A DNA stretch of 64,000 bases from the NCBI RefSeq assembly GCF_003337735.1, contig NZ_QPJY01000002.1, positions 248,001-312,000 of the forward strand, given 5' to 3'. The translations under genes and the position numbers were made by a program. This DNA is from Thioalbus denitrificans. Lineage in GTDB: Bacteria > Pseudomonadota > Gammaproteobacteria > DSM-26407. This document shows positions 1 through 9,222 of the stretch, piece by piece (position 1 is the stretch's first letter; the number at the start of each line of letters is the position of its first letter). Under the pieces are notes generated by a model, which made no database searches, was not told the origin of the DNA, and saw nothing but the letters and a program-made list of their open reading frames with translations.

Positions 1-1423
1 CCGCCTGCTGGAACGGCTTGAACAGCTGCGCCAGCTGTTCCCGATCCATGCCGATGCCCGTGTCGGCAATGCTGATGCGCAGGGTTGAGTTCTCCTCGTT
101 CTCCTCCTCCAGCATGACGCGCACGGCGACGCTGCCGCGGTTGGTGAACTTGATGGCATTGCCCACCAGGTTGATCAGGATCTGCTTCAGCCGCGTGGAA
201 TCGGTCCGAACGCGGTCGGGGACATCCGAGTAGAACAGCGAGATCAGCTCCAGGCCCTTCTGCCGGGCACCCGGCGCCAGCATGTACACCACGTCCTCCA
301 CCGCATCGCGCAGCGGGAAGTCGCTCACCTGGAGGGAGAGTTTTCCCGCCTCGATCTTGGAGAAGTCGAGAATGTCGTTGACGATGTTGAGCAGGTCCGA
401 GGCCGATTTCTCGATGGTTGCCACATACTCGGACTGCACCCCGTTCAGCCGGGTCTTCTGCAGCAGTTCCGTGTAGCCGATGATGCCGTTCATGGGAGTG
501 CGGATTTCGTGGCTCATGTTGGCCAGGAACTCGGATTTGACCCGGTTGGCGTCCTCGGCGCGCTTGCGCGCGATATCCAGCTCGATGTTCTGGATCTCGA
601 TGGTTTCCAGCGTCTCGCGCAGGTCGGCGGTGGCCTGGTCGATGTTCTCCTGCATTTCACTGCGTGCCGAGCCCAGGGACTCGGCCATGGCGTTCACCCC
701 GGAGGCGAGGGTGTTCAGCTCGCCACCCCCCTCCGGCGGGACACGCGTATCCAGGTCGCCGGAACGGATCCGGTCGACCGCCCGGGTCAGGGCGAGGATG
801 GGGTCGCTGACGCTGCGGCCGATGCGCAGGGCGACGACGGCGCTGATGGCCAGTACGCCAGCAAGCAGGATCGCGCCATTGATGATGGCCTGGTATTTCT
901 TGAGCAGCGTGCCCGTGCGCGACACCTCGACGGCCACGGTCCCCAGCAGCCGCGTTCCCGTCGTGGACCGCGTGCCGGGGTCGGCCATTTGATCGGGAAA
1001 ATCGGCAACCATGACGTTGCCGATCACGATGGGGGCATGGAATATGATCGAACGGCCGTTGCGCGCCTCGGACATGACCACGCCGCTGCGGGTGTCCACG
1101 AGCGGGCGATCATGGGGTGCGAATTCCGGTCCGGCACGGACCAGCAGCTGGAGGTCGGAGTCGTAGATGGCCGCGGCACGGACATCCTGCTCTTCCAGAA
1201 TCGCGTTCACCAGGCCCTGGAGAATCTCCCCGTTGCCCGAGAAGACACCGTACTCCGCGGCGGGGGCGAGCTGCTGGACCAGCATCCGCCCGGTCTCGAG
1301 CATACCCTCCTCGAGATCATAGATGCGGATGGAGATGAAATAGGCGCTCAGGAGCAACGAGAGCACCAGCGTCGGGACCAGCGCCAGCAGCAGCACCTTG
1401 TGGCGGATGCCCCAGTTCTTCAT
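1..1423 (-). CDS. barA: BarA-like sensor histidine kinase (3' end beyond window)
   Basis: Membrane sensor kinase cut by the left edge; 474 codons are visible from the ATG at 1423. In order: a transmembrane helix near residues 8-28, a periplasmic segment, a second helix near 181-201, a HAMP linker, an H-box with His305 in [11 protein letters not shown], an N-box ([12 protein letters not shown]) and the D/G1 motif ADTGIGMD. This layout, and the position beside cysM, rlmD and relA, matches BarA, the hybrid kinase that feeds the UvrY/GacA-Csr pathway in gammaproteobacteria. The receiver and Hpt domains would lie off the window and are not seen. Its start overlaps the preceding gene's stop in an ATGA junction, so the two are translationally coupled. 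The BarA name rests on context and architecture. Confidence 0.8.
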   Translation of the reverse strand, partial: MKNWGIRHKVLLLALVPTLVLSLLLSAYFISIRIYDLEEGMLETGRMLVQQLAPAAEYGVFSGNGEILQGLVNAILEEQDVRAAAIYDSDLQLLVRAGPEFAPHDRPLVDTRSGVVMSEARNGRSIIFHAPIVIGNVMVADFPDQMADPGTRSTTGTRLLGTVAVEVSRTGTLLKKYQAIINGAILLAGVLAISAVVALRIGRSVSDPILALTRAVDRIRSGDLDTRVPPEGGGELNTLASGVNAMAESLGSARSEMQENIDQATADLRETLETIEIQNIELDIARKRAEDANRVKSEFLANMSHEIRTPMNGIIGYTELLQKTRLNGVQSEYVATIEKSASDLLNIVNDILDFSKIEAGKLSLQVSDFPLRDAVEDVVYMLAPGARQKGLELISLFYSDVPDRVRTDSTRLKQILINLVGNAIKFTNRGSVAVRVMLEEENEENSTLRISIADTGIGMDREQLAQLFKPFQQA

Positions 1424-2436
1424 GGCCGTCTCTCCTGCACGGCGTCCATCCGCCGGACCTGCCCGAGCAGATCGGCGTCATCCGGAAGGACGATGCCGAG
1501 CGAGCGGGTGACTTGGCGGTTCACGGCAATCTCGTACTCCTCTGGCGGCCGGGGCGGCGGCAGTCGCGGGGGAGTCATGGCGAATGCGTCGAGCAGCAGG
1601 CGCCCGGCCTGACGTCCAACCTGTACCGGCGTAGTGTACACCGCGGCGATCGCACCGGCCCTTACGTAGGCGCGGGAAAATCCGATCACGGGTATTTCGC
1701 GCCGGTAGGTCGCCAGCAGGATGCCCTGCACGCTGTACTGGTTGTAGACGACGGGATCGGGCAGTGCGAGCACCACATCCGAATCGTCGAGCAGGCCGAG
1801 GATGGCAGGCAGGGGATTCTCGTCCTCCCGGATATGCACCGGGTGCAGCCGCAGCCCATGGGTTGCCGCCACCGCTTCGAGCTCCGTCTTTTCCAGGGCC
1901 GACGAGGGTCCGAGCGGAACGGCTATGTCGCGGGCTTCCGGAAACGCGCTCTGCAGGAGATGGAGGGTCCGGGCGAAGGGCTGATCCAGGTAGATGGCGG
2001 ATACCCGCTGGCGGGATGGTTCCGGCAGCTGTGAGACGAGGTGCCTGAACGTCAGCCGGGGAATGAGCAGACACAGCAGCGACGCATCCGGGGGCTTGGT
2101 CATCAGGCGCGCCGCCATGTCACTGCCCAGGGTCACCACCAGGTCGTAGCCGGTCGTATCGGGGAGTGGCTGGAGCTTGGACAGCTCGCGTACCACAAGC
2201 CGTGGCCGCGACTCCTCCGGCAGCGCAGCGAGGACCTGTTCCAGCCCCTCCAGCGTCTGGCCGTACACGCCACCGGCCACTTCCGTCATGACCAGGATGC
2301 GGGGCCCATCCGCGGCGAGGGCCTGGACGTGGAACAGTAGACCGACAAGCAACAGGAATACACACCCGCAGCCGTGGGTTGACGCCTGCTTCGCATCCTT
2401 GCTGTGGCAGCGCTGCCGGGTAGTCTGTGCGTCCAT
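1420..2436 (-). CDS. Periplasmic ABC-substrate-binding-like protein
   Basis: A 338-residue protein with a basic N-terminus, a hydrophobic stretch near residues 25-40 and an AXA-type cleavage site (VQALAAD), so it is probably periplasmic. The body looks like the two-lobed ABC_sub_bind family (PF04392-like), with Rossmann-type segments such as [25 protein letters not shown] and [13 protein letters not shown]. No permease or ATPase gene is nearby. It sits between a TonB-dependent receptor and a sensor kinase, sharing a 4-bp overlap with the kinase. It may therefore present a ligand to the kinase rather than feed a transporter (inference). The ligand is unknown. Confidence 0.75.
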   Translation of the reverse strand: MDAQTTRQRCHSKDAKQASTHGCGCVFLLLVGLLFHVQALAADGPRILVMTEVAGGVYGQTLEGLEQVLAALPEESRPRLVVRELSKLQPLPDTTGYDLVVTLGSDMAARLMTKPPDASLLCLLIPRLTFRHLVSQLPEPSRQRVSAIYLDQPFARTLHLLQSAFPEARDIAVPLGPSSALEKTELEAVAATHGLRLHPVHIREDENPLPAILGLLDDSDVVLALPDPVVYNQYSVQGILLATYRREIPVIGFSRAYVRAGAIAAVYTTPVQVGRQAGRLLLDAFAMTPPRLPPPRPPEEYEIAVNRQVTRSLGIVLPDDADLLGQVRRMDAVQERRP

Positions 2437-2465
2437 TGCCTCGGCCCGTGCGGTCGCCTCCGGTC

Positions 2466-4460
2466 TCAGTCCACTTGCAGGCTCAGCTGCAGGTAGGCCT
2501 GGGGTGCAAATGAATTCTGATAGACGAAATCGTGGTACTCACCGAGGACATTCTGCAACACCAGTTCCAACTGCCCGCGCACGCCGCCGGAATGCCAGGG
2601 TTTCGCCAGCCTGAGATCGAGGCGTCGTGCCGGCTCGACCGTACTGCCGTCGCCGAGCCAGGTCATGCCGCTGGTGAAACTGTACAGGAGGCTGGCCCGC
2701 AGGTCGTTGGGGAAGCGGTGGAACAGGAACAGGCTGGCGGTGTGGCGGGGTACGCTGCGGCTGTACTGCTCGCGGTGATCGTCCGCTTCGACCCGGGTGT
2801 AGGAGTAGGCCAGGCGCAGGCCGCTGTGGCGGTCCGGACGGTAGTCCAGCTGGGTCTCGATGCCGGTGAGGAGAATATCGTCATCGTTGACGAAATCCCA
2901 TGCCCCGGGCTCCACCACATCCAACCAGGGGGGCAGGCCGGTCGCGGCGAAATACATTCCGATGACATCACTGAGTTCTTCCCTGAACAAACGGATATCG
3001 ACCATCGTCCCGAGGTCGGCAAGCTCCAGATTATAGCCCAGTTCATAGGCCGTGATGCGCTCGGCATCGAGCTGACCGTTGGTGAGGATGGTCTGCTCGC
3101 AAAGCCCCAGCGATTCGATGCAGAAATGCTGATTGGCGAAGGCCTCGAACATCGACGGGGTGCGGGTGGCGGTGGACACCGACGTGCGCAGGGTATGGCC
3201 GGCCGCCACGCGGTAGTTGAACGCCAGGCGCGGGGCGAAGTCGGTGCCGGTAATGCCGTTGTTCTCCACCATGCCGCCGAGGTTCATCAGCAGGGCATCG
3301 CTCATGCGCCACTCGGCATTGCCGAACAGGCGATAGATGTCGTTCTCCCGGCCTGAGCCCGTACCCAGATAACTGTCGGAGTCGGCGCTGTCCAGCCGCG
3401 CGCTCCCGCCCCACACCAGGCGCAGATCGTCCGCGGGGCTCAGGGTGTGCTGGAGCTCAAGCTCCCAGCGCTCGGTGCGGACATCGAAATCCAGGGGCAG
3501 GTAGTAGCCGAAGTAGGGGCCGCCCAGGAACCCCTCGTTGGTATCCACGTAGGTGTGGAACAGCTGCACGGAGAGATCCGCGCCGGGCTCGAGGGCGCGC
3601 TCCCAGCGCAACTGCTGGAAATGGCTGTGGACCTTCGCATCCCGTGGCAGGTTGCCGCGCTCGCCGGGCGTGCCCCGGCCCCGCGGTCCCTGCAGGAAGC
3701 CGAACTGGGCCTGGAGAACGTCGTGATCGGAGAGGCGGTAGTCGCCGCGCAGGTTCAGTTGCCGCGATCGCCAGTCGTCCTGGCGCTCCCCGATGCCGGC
3801 GTCCTGGCGGTAACCCAGGCTGATCCGGTAGTCCAGGTCGCCGCGGCTGCCGCCGTGGCGGTAGAAGAGGTCACCGATGTCGTTGCTGCCCACGGTGGCC
3901 TGCAGGAACTCGCCGTGGGTCTCGGCGCTGTGGCGGGTGGTTATGCTGATGACGCCGGAAAAGGCGTTGGAGCCGTACGTGGCGGCATTGGGACCGCGGA
4001 TGACCTCGATGCGCTGGATGTCCTCCATGGCCAACGGGAGGTCGGCCCACGGCACGCCGCCGAAGCTGGGGATATAGACCGAACGACCGTCCACCAGCAC
4101 CTGCATGCGCCGTGCATAGGCGTCCCCGAGACCGTGATAGGTGGTCACGAACTGGTTCCCGCTGACCCGTCCCGTCTGGAACCCCGGCACCAGGCGCAGG
4201 AGATCCACCAGTTCCCGGGCCCCGCTGGCCTCGATCATCGCCCGGTCGATCACCGTGGTGGAGGCCGGCGCGTCGGCCGTGGGCTGGGCCAGCCGGGTGA
4301 CCGACAGCACCACGGGCATCTCCGCGAGGAAGAGATCCTCGGTCAGGGGCAGGTCATGCTCCGCGGCGGCGGGCCACGGACCGGCCATGCAGCAGGCGGC
4401 GGCCAGCAGCATCCCCACGCGGCCGGGGTGGATGCTGGATTCATGTCGGTCGGGGTCCAT
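2466..4460 (-). CDS. TonB-dependent outer membrane receptor
   Basis: Outer-membrane gated channel of about 664 residues. After a signal peptide (AAACCMAGPWPAAAEH) comes a plug domain with VLSVTRLAQP, SGARELVDLLRLVPGFQ, LVDGRSVYIP, IQRIEVIRGPNAATYGSNAFSG and VISITT, all typical of TonB receptors. The rest is a long beta-barrel region. The ATG at 4460 is preferred over the in-frame ATG at 4544, because a good sigma70 promoter lies between them and the signal peptide follows 4460. First gene of a leftward operon with a periplasmic binding-like protein and a kinase. The substrate (siderophore, cobalamin, other) cannot be told. Confidence 0.9.
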   Translation of the reverse strand: MDPDRHESSIHPGRVGMLLAAACCMAGPWPAAAEHDLPLTEDLFLAEMPVVLSVTRLAQPTADAPASTTVIDRAMIEASGARELVDLLRLVPGFQTGRVSGNQFVTTYHGLGDAYARRMQVLVDGRSVYIPSFGGVPWADLPLAMEDIQRIEVIRGPNAATYGSNAFSGVISITTRHSAETHGEFLQATVGSNDIGDLFYRHGGSRGDLDYRISLGYRQDAGIGERQDDWRSRQLNLRGDYRLSDHDVLQAQFGFLQGPRGRGTPGERGNLPRDAKVHSHFQQLRWERALEPGADLSVQLFHTYVDTNEGFLGGPYFGYYLPLDFDVRTERWELELQHTLSPADDLRLVWGGSARLDSADSDSYLGTGSGRENDIYRLFGNAEWRMSDALLMNLGGMVENNGITGTDFAPRLAFNYRVAAGHTLRTSVSTATRTPSMFEAFANQHFCIESLGLCEQTILTNGQLDAERITAYELGYNLELADLGTMVDIRLFREELSDVIGMYFAATGLPPWLDVVEPGAWDFVNDDDILLTGIETQLDYRPDRHSGLRLAYSYTRVEADDHREQYSRSVPRHTASLFLFHRFPNDLRASLLYSFTSGMTWLGDGSTVEPARRLDLRLAKPWHSGGVRGQLELVLQNVLGEYHDFVYQNSFAPQAYLQLSLQVD

Positions 4461-4502
4461 GGTTTCGATCCCTGCGTGAGGGTTGCGTAACAGTATGATT
4501 GC

Positions 4503-4531
4503 ATTGTGCGAACCGGACTGCCGCAGGTCAA
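4503..4531 (-). promoter_or_regulatory. Sigma70-type promoter of the TonB receptor operon
   Basis: On the minus strand, TTGACC (4526-4531) and CACAAT (4503-4508) are separated by exactly 17 bp. The start site would fall near 4496, giving a leader of roughly 36 nt to the ATG at 4460. Seen in sequence only. Confidence 0.5.
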
Positions 4532-4609
4532 CGAATGACTGCACACTTCCGCTGGCCGGGGGTTCCGGGATATGGCTTTGTCGGGTTTATGGGGGCTAAA
4601 CTGCGCCCC

Positions 4610-5503
4610 ATGGACATTCCCACCATCGAGCAATATGTCGGCAATACTCCCCTGGTGCGCCTGCAGCGCCTCCCCGGGGAAACGTCCAACCTCGTCCTGG
4701 CCAAGCTGGAGGGCAACAATCCCGCCGGCTCGGTCAAGGATCGGCCCGCACTGAGCATGATTCGCCACGCCGAGGCCCGCGACGAGATCCGGCCGGGGGA
4801 CACCCTGATCGAGGCCACCAGCGGCAATACCGGCATCGCGCTGGCCATGGCGGCGGCCATCAAGGGCTACCGGATGGTCCTCATCATGCCCGACAACATG
4901 AGCGTGGAACGGCGGGCGGTCATGAAGGCCTTCGGCGCCGAGATCATCCTGGTGTCCCGGGCGGAGGGGATGGAGGGTGCCCGCGATCTGGCCAAGTCCA
5001 TGGAGGCGGAGGGCCGCGGCCGGGTGCTCGACCAGTTCTCCAACCCCGACAATCCGCGCGCCCACTACGAGGGTACGGGGCCGGAAATCTGGCGCGACAC
5101 CGGCGGACGCATCACCCACTTCGTCAGCGCCATGGGCACCACCGGCACCATCATGGGCACCTCCCGCTACCTCAAGGAGCAGGATCCCGCCGTGCAGGTT
5201 GTGGGCGTCCAGCCCGCCGAGGGAGCCAGCATACCCGGCATCCGCCGCTGGCCGGAGGCCTACCTGCCGAGCATCTACGAACCGCTGCGGGTCGACCGGA
5301 TCATCGACGTCGGCCAGGAGGAGGCGGAGCGGACCACCCGGGAGCTGGCGAGCCGCGAGGGCATCTTCTGCGGCATCTCCTCGGGCGGAGCCATCGCCGC
5401 CGCCCTGAGCCTGTCCCGAACGGTGGAAAACGCGGTCATCGTCGCCATCATCTGCGATCGGGGCGACCGCTACCTCTCCACCGAGGTCTTCCCGGCCACC
5501 TGA
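4610..5503 (+). CDS. cysM: Cysteine synthase B
   Basis: PLP enzyme of 297 residues that makes cysteine from O-acetylserine and sulfide (or thiosulfate, giving S-sulfocysteine). The PLP lysine is Lys43 in NPAGSVKDRPA; the phosphate/substrate loop is TSGNTG at 70-75; the C-terminal half carries GTTGTIMGTSRYL and GISSGGA. RWPEAYLPSIY and the short C-terminus favour the CysM over the CysK branch. The start chosen is MDIPTIEQYVGNTPL, which fits the family; the longer frame upstream has no family support. It opens a rightward run reaching rssA, and cysM next to barA, rlmD and relA is a recurring gammaproteobacterial arrangement. Confidence 0.93.
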   Translation: MDIPTIEQYVGNTPLVRLQRLPGETSNLVLAKLEGNNPAGSVKDRPALSMIRHAEARDEIRPGDTLIEATSGNTGIALAMAAAIKGYRMVLIMPDNMSVERRAVMKAFGAEIILVSRAEGMEGARDLAKSMEAEGRGRVLDQFSNPDNPRAHYEGTGPEIWRDTGGRITHFVSAMGTTGTIMGTSRYLKEQDPAVQVVGVQPAEGASIPGIRRWPEAYLPSIYEPLRVDRIIDVGQEEAERTTRELASREGIFCGISSGGAIAAALSLSRTVENAVIVAIICDRGDRYLSTEVFPAT

Positions 5504-5533
5504 CCCGTGTGGGGCGGCGCCCAGCCCGGACCG

Positions 5534-7618
5534 ATGCCCCCGTGCCTCCGCCCACGCCATCCCGCCGCCGGCCTCCTGCTGGTGCTGGTGCTGTTGCTGG
5601 TGCCGGGGATGGCGGCTGTATGGGCCGTGGAGCGGCTGGGTCTCGATCTCGGGGCACTGTCAGGGCCAGGGTGGGAGGGGCGCGGCATCCATGCGCAGCT
5701 CGCCTGGGACGCCGAAGGCCGACTGACCCTCGCGGCGGACGTTGAGGCGCTCACGCTTCCTCCCGGGCTGCCCGCGGTCGATGCGCTCGAGCTCCGCTGC
5801 CCCGAACTCCAGTGGACCGCCGCCCGGGTCACCTGTGCGGCGGCCACCTTGCAGCTGCGCAGCCCGGACCTGGGCGACCCGGTGCTCCCCCTGGGCGTGA
5901 CCTACAGCCCGGAGGAGGGGGAATTGCGCCTGCAGTTGCGGGACACCCGGTTCGCGGACGGCCGGATCCGGGGCCTGTTCCGGAGCCGGGGCGGACACTG
6001 GAGCCTGGAGCTGGATGCCGAGGAGGTGGCGATTGAGCGGCTCCTCGCGCTGTCCGGCACGACGCTGGCATCGGTCCGGGAATTCAATCCCTCCGGCCGC
6101 TTCAGCGGCAGTTTCAGGACCGGGGGCGGAAGTGCCCCGCAGCCGTTGACGCTCTCCGGACAGCTGCGGGGACTGAGCTACGAGGATGAGCAGGGACTCC
6201 AGGTCGGCCAGCAGCTGCGGGTGGATCTGCAGCTGCAGGCCGAGCCGGCCGGCGCGGGGTGGGCCGGCAGCGTGACGGGGCGGATCGATCAGGGTCAGAT
6301 CTACTCCGACCCGGTATTCGCCGATTTCGCCCAGGCGCCGCTGCGGCTCCGGACCCGCGGCGGATGGCGGCCGCGGGAAGGGACCCTGACCCTCGCCGAC
6401 CTGGAACTCGAGCAGGATGGACTGCTCCGGGTGAGCGGATCGGCCCGGCTGGACACCACCGCGACCGTTCCGGTGCAGCGGCTCGAGCTGACGGCCGAGA
6501 GCCCGGACCTGAGCCGCGCCTATCCAGGCTATCTGCAGCCGTTTCTCCTCGGCACGGCACTCGACGCCCTGGAGCTCGGGGGCGGCGGGAGCGTCAGCCT
6601 GGAGCTGCTCGACGGCCGCCTGGCGGCGGTCGACGCGACACTGCAGTCGGTGGACATCGCCGACGAACACGGCCGCTTCGCCGTGACGGGCCTGGCGGGG
6701 CAGTTGGCCTGGGCGGACACGGGCGAACCCCGGAGTTCACGGCTCAGCTGGGAGCGCGGGCAGGTGTACGCCGTGGAGCTGGGTGCCGCCACGCTCCATT
6801 TCGCGGCCGCGGGCGACCGGCTGGAGCTGCCGGAGCCCTTCGCGCTGCCCGTTCTCGACGGCCGGCTGCAGGTGGACTCCCTCCGGGTGTCGGGTCTCGG
6901 TGCGCCGGACCCGGAAGTGGGCTTCGAGGGCATGCTGACCCCCGTCTCCCTCCAGGCCCTGACCACGGCGCTGGGCTGGCCGGAGATGTCCGGGAAGCTC
7001 TCCGGCATGATCCCCGCCGTTTCCTACCGCGACGGGGTGCTGGGCGTGGACGGCGCGCTGCTGGTGCGGGTCTTCGACGGCAGCGTGGTGGTCCGCGACC
7101 TGCGCCTGGAGTCCCCCTTCGGCGTCATTCCGCGCCTGAGCGCCGATGTGGACCTGGACAACCTGGACCTGGATACGCTGACCCGGACCTTCGCCTTTGG
7201 TAACATTCAGGGCAGGCTTGGAGGCCGCATTCACGGGCTGCGCCTGGAGAACTGGGAACCGGTGGCCTTCGATGCCGATTTCCGGACCCCGCCCGGCGAC
7301 CGCTCGCGCCACCGCATCAGCCAGCGGGCCGTCGACAACCTGACCAGTCTGGGTGGCGGTGTGGGTGGCGCCCTGTCGCGAAGCTTCCTGCGCATGTTCG
7401 AATCGTTCTCCTACGATGCCATCGGCCTGAGCTGCCGGCTGGCACGGGGCGTGTGCCGGATGGACGGCCTCGAGGAGAGCAACGGCGGATACACCATCGT
7501 CCGCGGCGGTGGACTGCCGCGTATCGACGTGGTCGGCTACAGCCGCGAAGTGGATTGGGACGTGCTGGTGCAGCGTCTGCAGCGGATCACCGAGCAGGGC
7601 CCGGCCGTTGTGGAGTAG
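5534..7618 (+). CDS. ydbH: YdbH-like AsmA-type intermembrane protein
   Basis: About 694 residues: one N-terminal membrane helix (LLLVLVLLLVPG), then a long beta-rich periplasmic domain with repeated amphipathic strands, as in the AsmA/TamB/YdbH bridge proteins. In E. coli, YdbH works with the lipoprotein YnbE and the periplasmic YdbL, redundantly with TamB and YhdP, in moving phospholipids toward the outer membrane. The next gene here encodes a lipoprotein with YnbE- and YdbL-like parts, which supports the assignment. The ATG at 5534 directly precedes the membrane anchor; a GTG at 5507, only 3 nt after the cysM stop, is the alternative. Neither start has a strong ribosome-binding site. Confidence 0.8.
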   Translation: MPPCLRPRHPAAGLLLVLVLLLVPGMAAVWAVERLGLDLGALSGPGWEGRGIHAQLAWDAEGRLTLAADVEALTLPPGLPAVDALELRCPELQWTAARVTCAAATLQLRSPDLGDPVLPLGVTYSPEEGELRLQLRDTRFADGRIRGLFRSRGGHWSLELDAEEVAIERLLALSGTTLASVREFNPSGRFSGSFRTGGGSAPQPLTLSGQLRGLSYEDEQGLQVGQQLRVDLQLQAEPAGAGWAGSVTGRIDQGQIYSDPVFADFAQAPLRLRTRGGWRPREGTLTLADLELEQDGLLRVSGSARLDTTATVPVQRLELTAESPDLSRAYPGYLQPFLLGTALDALELGGGGSVSLELLDGRLAAVDATLQSVDIADEHGRFAVTGLAGQLAWADTGEPRSSRLSWERGQVYAVELGAATLHFAAAGDRLELPEPFALPVLDGRLQVDSLRVSGLGAPDPEVGFEGMLTPVSLQALTTALGWPEMSGKLSGMIPAVSYRDGVLGVDGALLVRVFDGSVVVRDLRLESPFGVIPRLSADVDLDNLDLDTLTRTFAFGNIQGRLGGRIHGLRLENWEPVAFDADFRTPPGDRSRHRISQRAVDNLTSLGGGVGGALSRSFLRMFESFSYDAIGLSCRLARGVCRMDGLEESNGGYTIVRGGGLPRIDVVGYSREVDWDVLVQRLQRITEQGPAVVE

Positions 7619-7695
7619 GGGATGCCAATGCGCCGTCTGTCCGGCGCCGCAGTGACAGAATGGACCGGGAATACCCGGAACTGGAGGATGAAATC

Positions 7696-8328
7696 ATGAA
7701 CACCACGCGTCGGTTTCTGCTGCTGCCCATGCTGCTCCTGTTGAGCGCCTGCGTGACCATCAACATCTACTTCCCGGCCGCCGCGGCGGAGAAGGCCGCG
7801 GACCGGATCATCCAGGATGTCTGGGGCGAGCAGCCCCCCGGGCAGACTGCGCCCGAGGAGGGGAAGACCCCGGAATCCCCGGCGCCGGACAAGTCCTCGG
7901 CCCTGACCCCGGGCTGGCGCCAGGCGGCACTGGCGCTGCTGCTCACCCGGGCGATACCCGGAGCACACGCGGCCGAGGCCGACATCGACATCTCCACCCC
8001 CGCCATCCGCCGCATCCAGGATGCCATGAAGCAGCGCCATGAGCGGCTCGAATCCTACTACGCGTCCGGCGCCATCGGCGTCACCAAGGACGCCCTGGTG
8101 GCGATTCACGACCCCAAGGCCGTTCCCCTCCAGGCCCGCAACGAGCTCAAGCAGCTGCTGGCCGATGAGAACCGCGACCGCCAGGCCCTGTATGCCGAGA
8201 TCGCCCGCGCCAACGGTCATCCGGAGTGGACGGATCAGATCCGCGACACCTTCGCCCAGCGCTGGGCGGACAATGCCCGCCAGCGCGGCTGGTGGTACCA
8301 GGACGGCAGTGGCGCCTGGCGCCGGTGA
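7696..8328 (+). CDS. ydbL: Lipoprotein combining YnbE-like and YdbL (DUF1318) parts
   Basis: A 210-residue lipoprotein: the signal peptide ends in the lipobox LLSAC with Cys19. Directly after the lipidated Cys comes VTINIYFP, a short beta strand like the YnbE strand that docks onto YdbH. A proline- and glutamate-rich linker follows, then a hydrophobic stretch near residues 75-92 ending in AHA (QAALALLLTRAIPGAHA). From about residue 95 to the end is a YdbL/DUF1318 domain with EARxELKQLLADENRDRQALYAEIA-like helices and the terminal GWWYQDGSGAWRR. In E. coli ynbE and ydbL are separate genes, so this is a natural fusion. The internal hydrophobic segment looks like a relic signal sequence. ATG 7696 is the only start that gives the lipobox. 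Confidence 0.82.
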   Translation: MNTTRRFLLLPMLLLLSACVTINIYFPAAAAEKAADRIIQDVWGEQPPGQTAPEEGKTPESPAPDKSSALTPGWRQAALALLLTRAIPGAHAAEADIDISTPAIRRIQDAMKQRHERLESYYASGAIGVTKDALVAIHDPKAVPLQARNELKQLLADENRDRQALYAEIARANGHPEWTDQIRDTFAQRWADNARQRGWWYQDGSGAWRR

Positions 8329-8361
8329 CGCGGGCCCCATCCGCCTGACACGGCAGCAGTG

Positions 8362-9171
8362 ATGAATCTGTTCGTATTCGATATCGAAACGGTGCCCGAC
8401 CTGGACGGCGGGCGGCGGCTCCACGGGCTGGAGGGGCTCAGCGACAAGGACGTGGCGAATGTCATGTTCAACAAGCGCCGGCAGGAGAACGGGACCGAGT
8501 TCCTGCGCCTGCATCTGCACCGGGTGGTGGCCATCTCCGCCGTGCTGCGCAGCTCAGACCGGGTCAAGGTCTGGTCCCTGGGCGATCCCGACTCCGGCGA
8601 GGCCGAGCTGATTCAGCGCTTCTACGACGGCATCGACCGCTTCACCCCGACCCTGGTGTCGTGGAACGGCGGCGGGTTCGACCTGCCGGTGCTCCACTAC
8701 CGCGCCATGCTGCACGGGATCAGCGCCCCGCGCTACTGGGAGACCGGCGAGGAGGACACCAGCTTCCGCTGGAACAACTACCTCAGCCGTTACCACACCC
8801 GCCATACCGATCTCATGGACCTGCTGGCCGGCTACCAGGCGCGCGCCTACGTGCCCCTGGACGAGATGGCCGGCCTGCTCGGTTTCCCGGGCAAGATGGG
8901 GATGAGCGGGGCCAAGGTGTGGGAGAGCTTCCAGGCGGGTGAGATCGGCCGCATCCGCGACTACTGCGAAACCGACGTCCTCAACACCTACCTGGTCTAC
9001 CTGCGCTACCAGCTGTTCCGCGGCCAGCTACTGGAGAGCGCCCATGCCGCCGAACTGCGCCTGCTGGCCGATTCCCTGGCCGAGGAGAACAAGCCGCACC
9101 TGACGGCGTTTCTCGATGCCTGGCGGGCCGCGGACCCGTTTCTCCGGCGGGCCGGGGCAGCAAGCGCCTGA
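8362..9171 (+). CDS. Predicted 3'-5' exonuclease, PolB exonuclease-like
   Basis: A 269-residue DnaQ-fold nuclease of the DNA_pol_B_exo2 (PF10108/COG3298) type. Visible catalytic acids: Asp7 and Glu9 in FVFDIET (Exo I), the Asp of SWNGGGFDLPVL (Exo II), and the Asp of DYCETDVLNTYLVYLR (Exo III). No polymerase domain follows. The GTG at 8359 directly abuts the ATG at 8362; the ATG gives the normal MNLFVFDIE start. It lies 33 nt after the YdbL-type gene and 51 nt before rlmD, so it is probably in the same transcript. Its substrate in vivo is not established for this family. Confidence 0.85.
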   Translation: MNLFVFDIETVPDLDGGRRLHGLEGLSDKDVANVMFNKRRQENGTEFLRLHLHRVVAISAVLRSSDRVKVWSLGDPDSGEAELIQRFYDGIDRFTPTLVSWNGGGFDLPVLHYRAMLHGISAPRYWETGEEDTSFRWNNYLSRYHTRHTDLMDLLAGYQARAYVPLDEMAGLLGFPGKMGMSGAKVWESFQAGEIGRIRDYCETDVLNTYLVYLRYQLFRGQLLESAHAAELRLLADSLAEENKPHLTAFLDAWRAADPFLRRAGAASA

Positions 9172-9222
9172 GCCTCCCGACCTGCCCCGCTCCGCGGCGG
9201 CGGACCACCTACCGACAGCACC

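Noticed and set aside
4461-4544. 28-residue N-terminal extension of the TonB receptor
   Set aside because: It would start upstream of the best promoter and push the signal peptide inside the protein.
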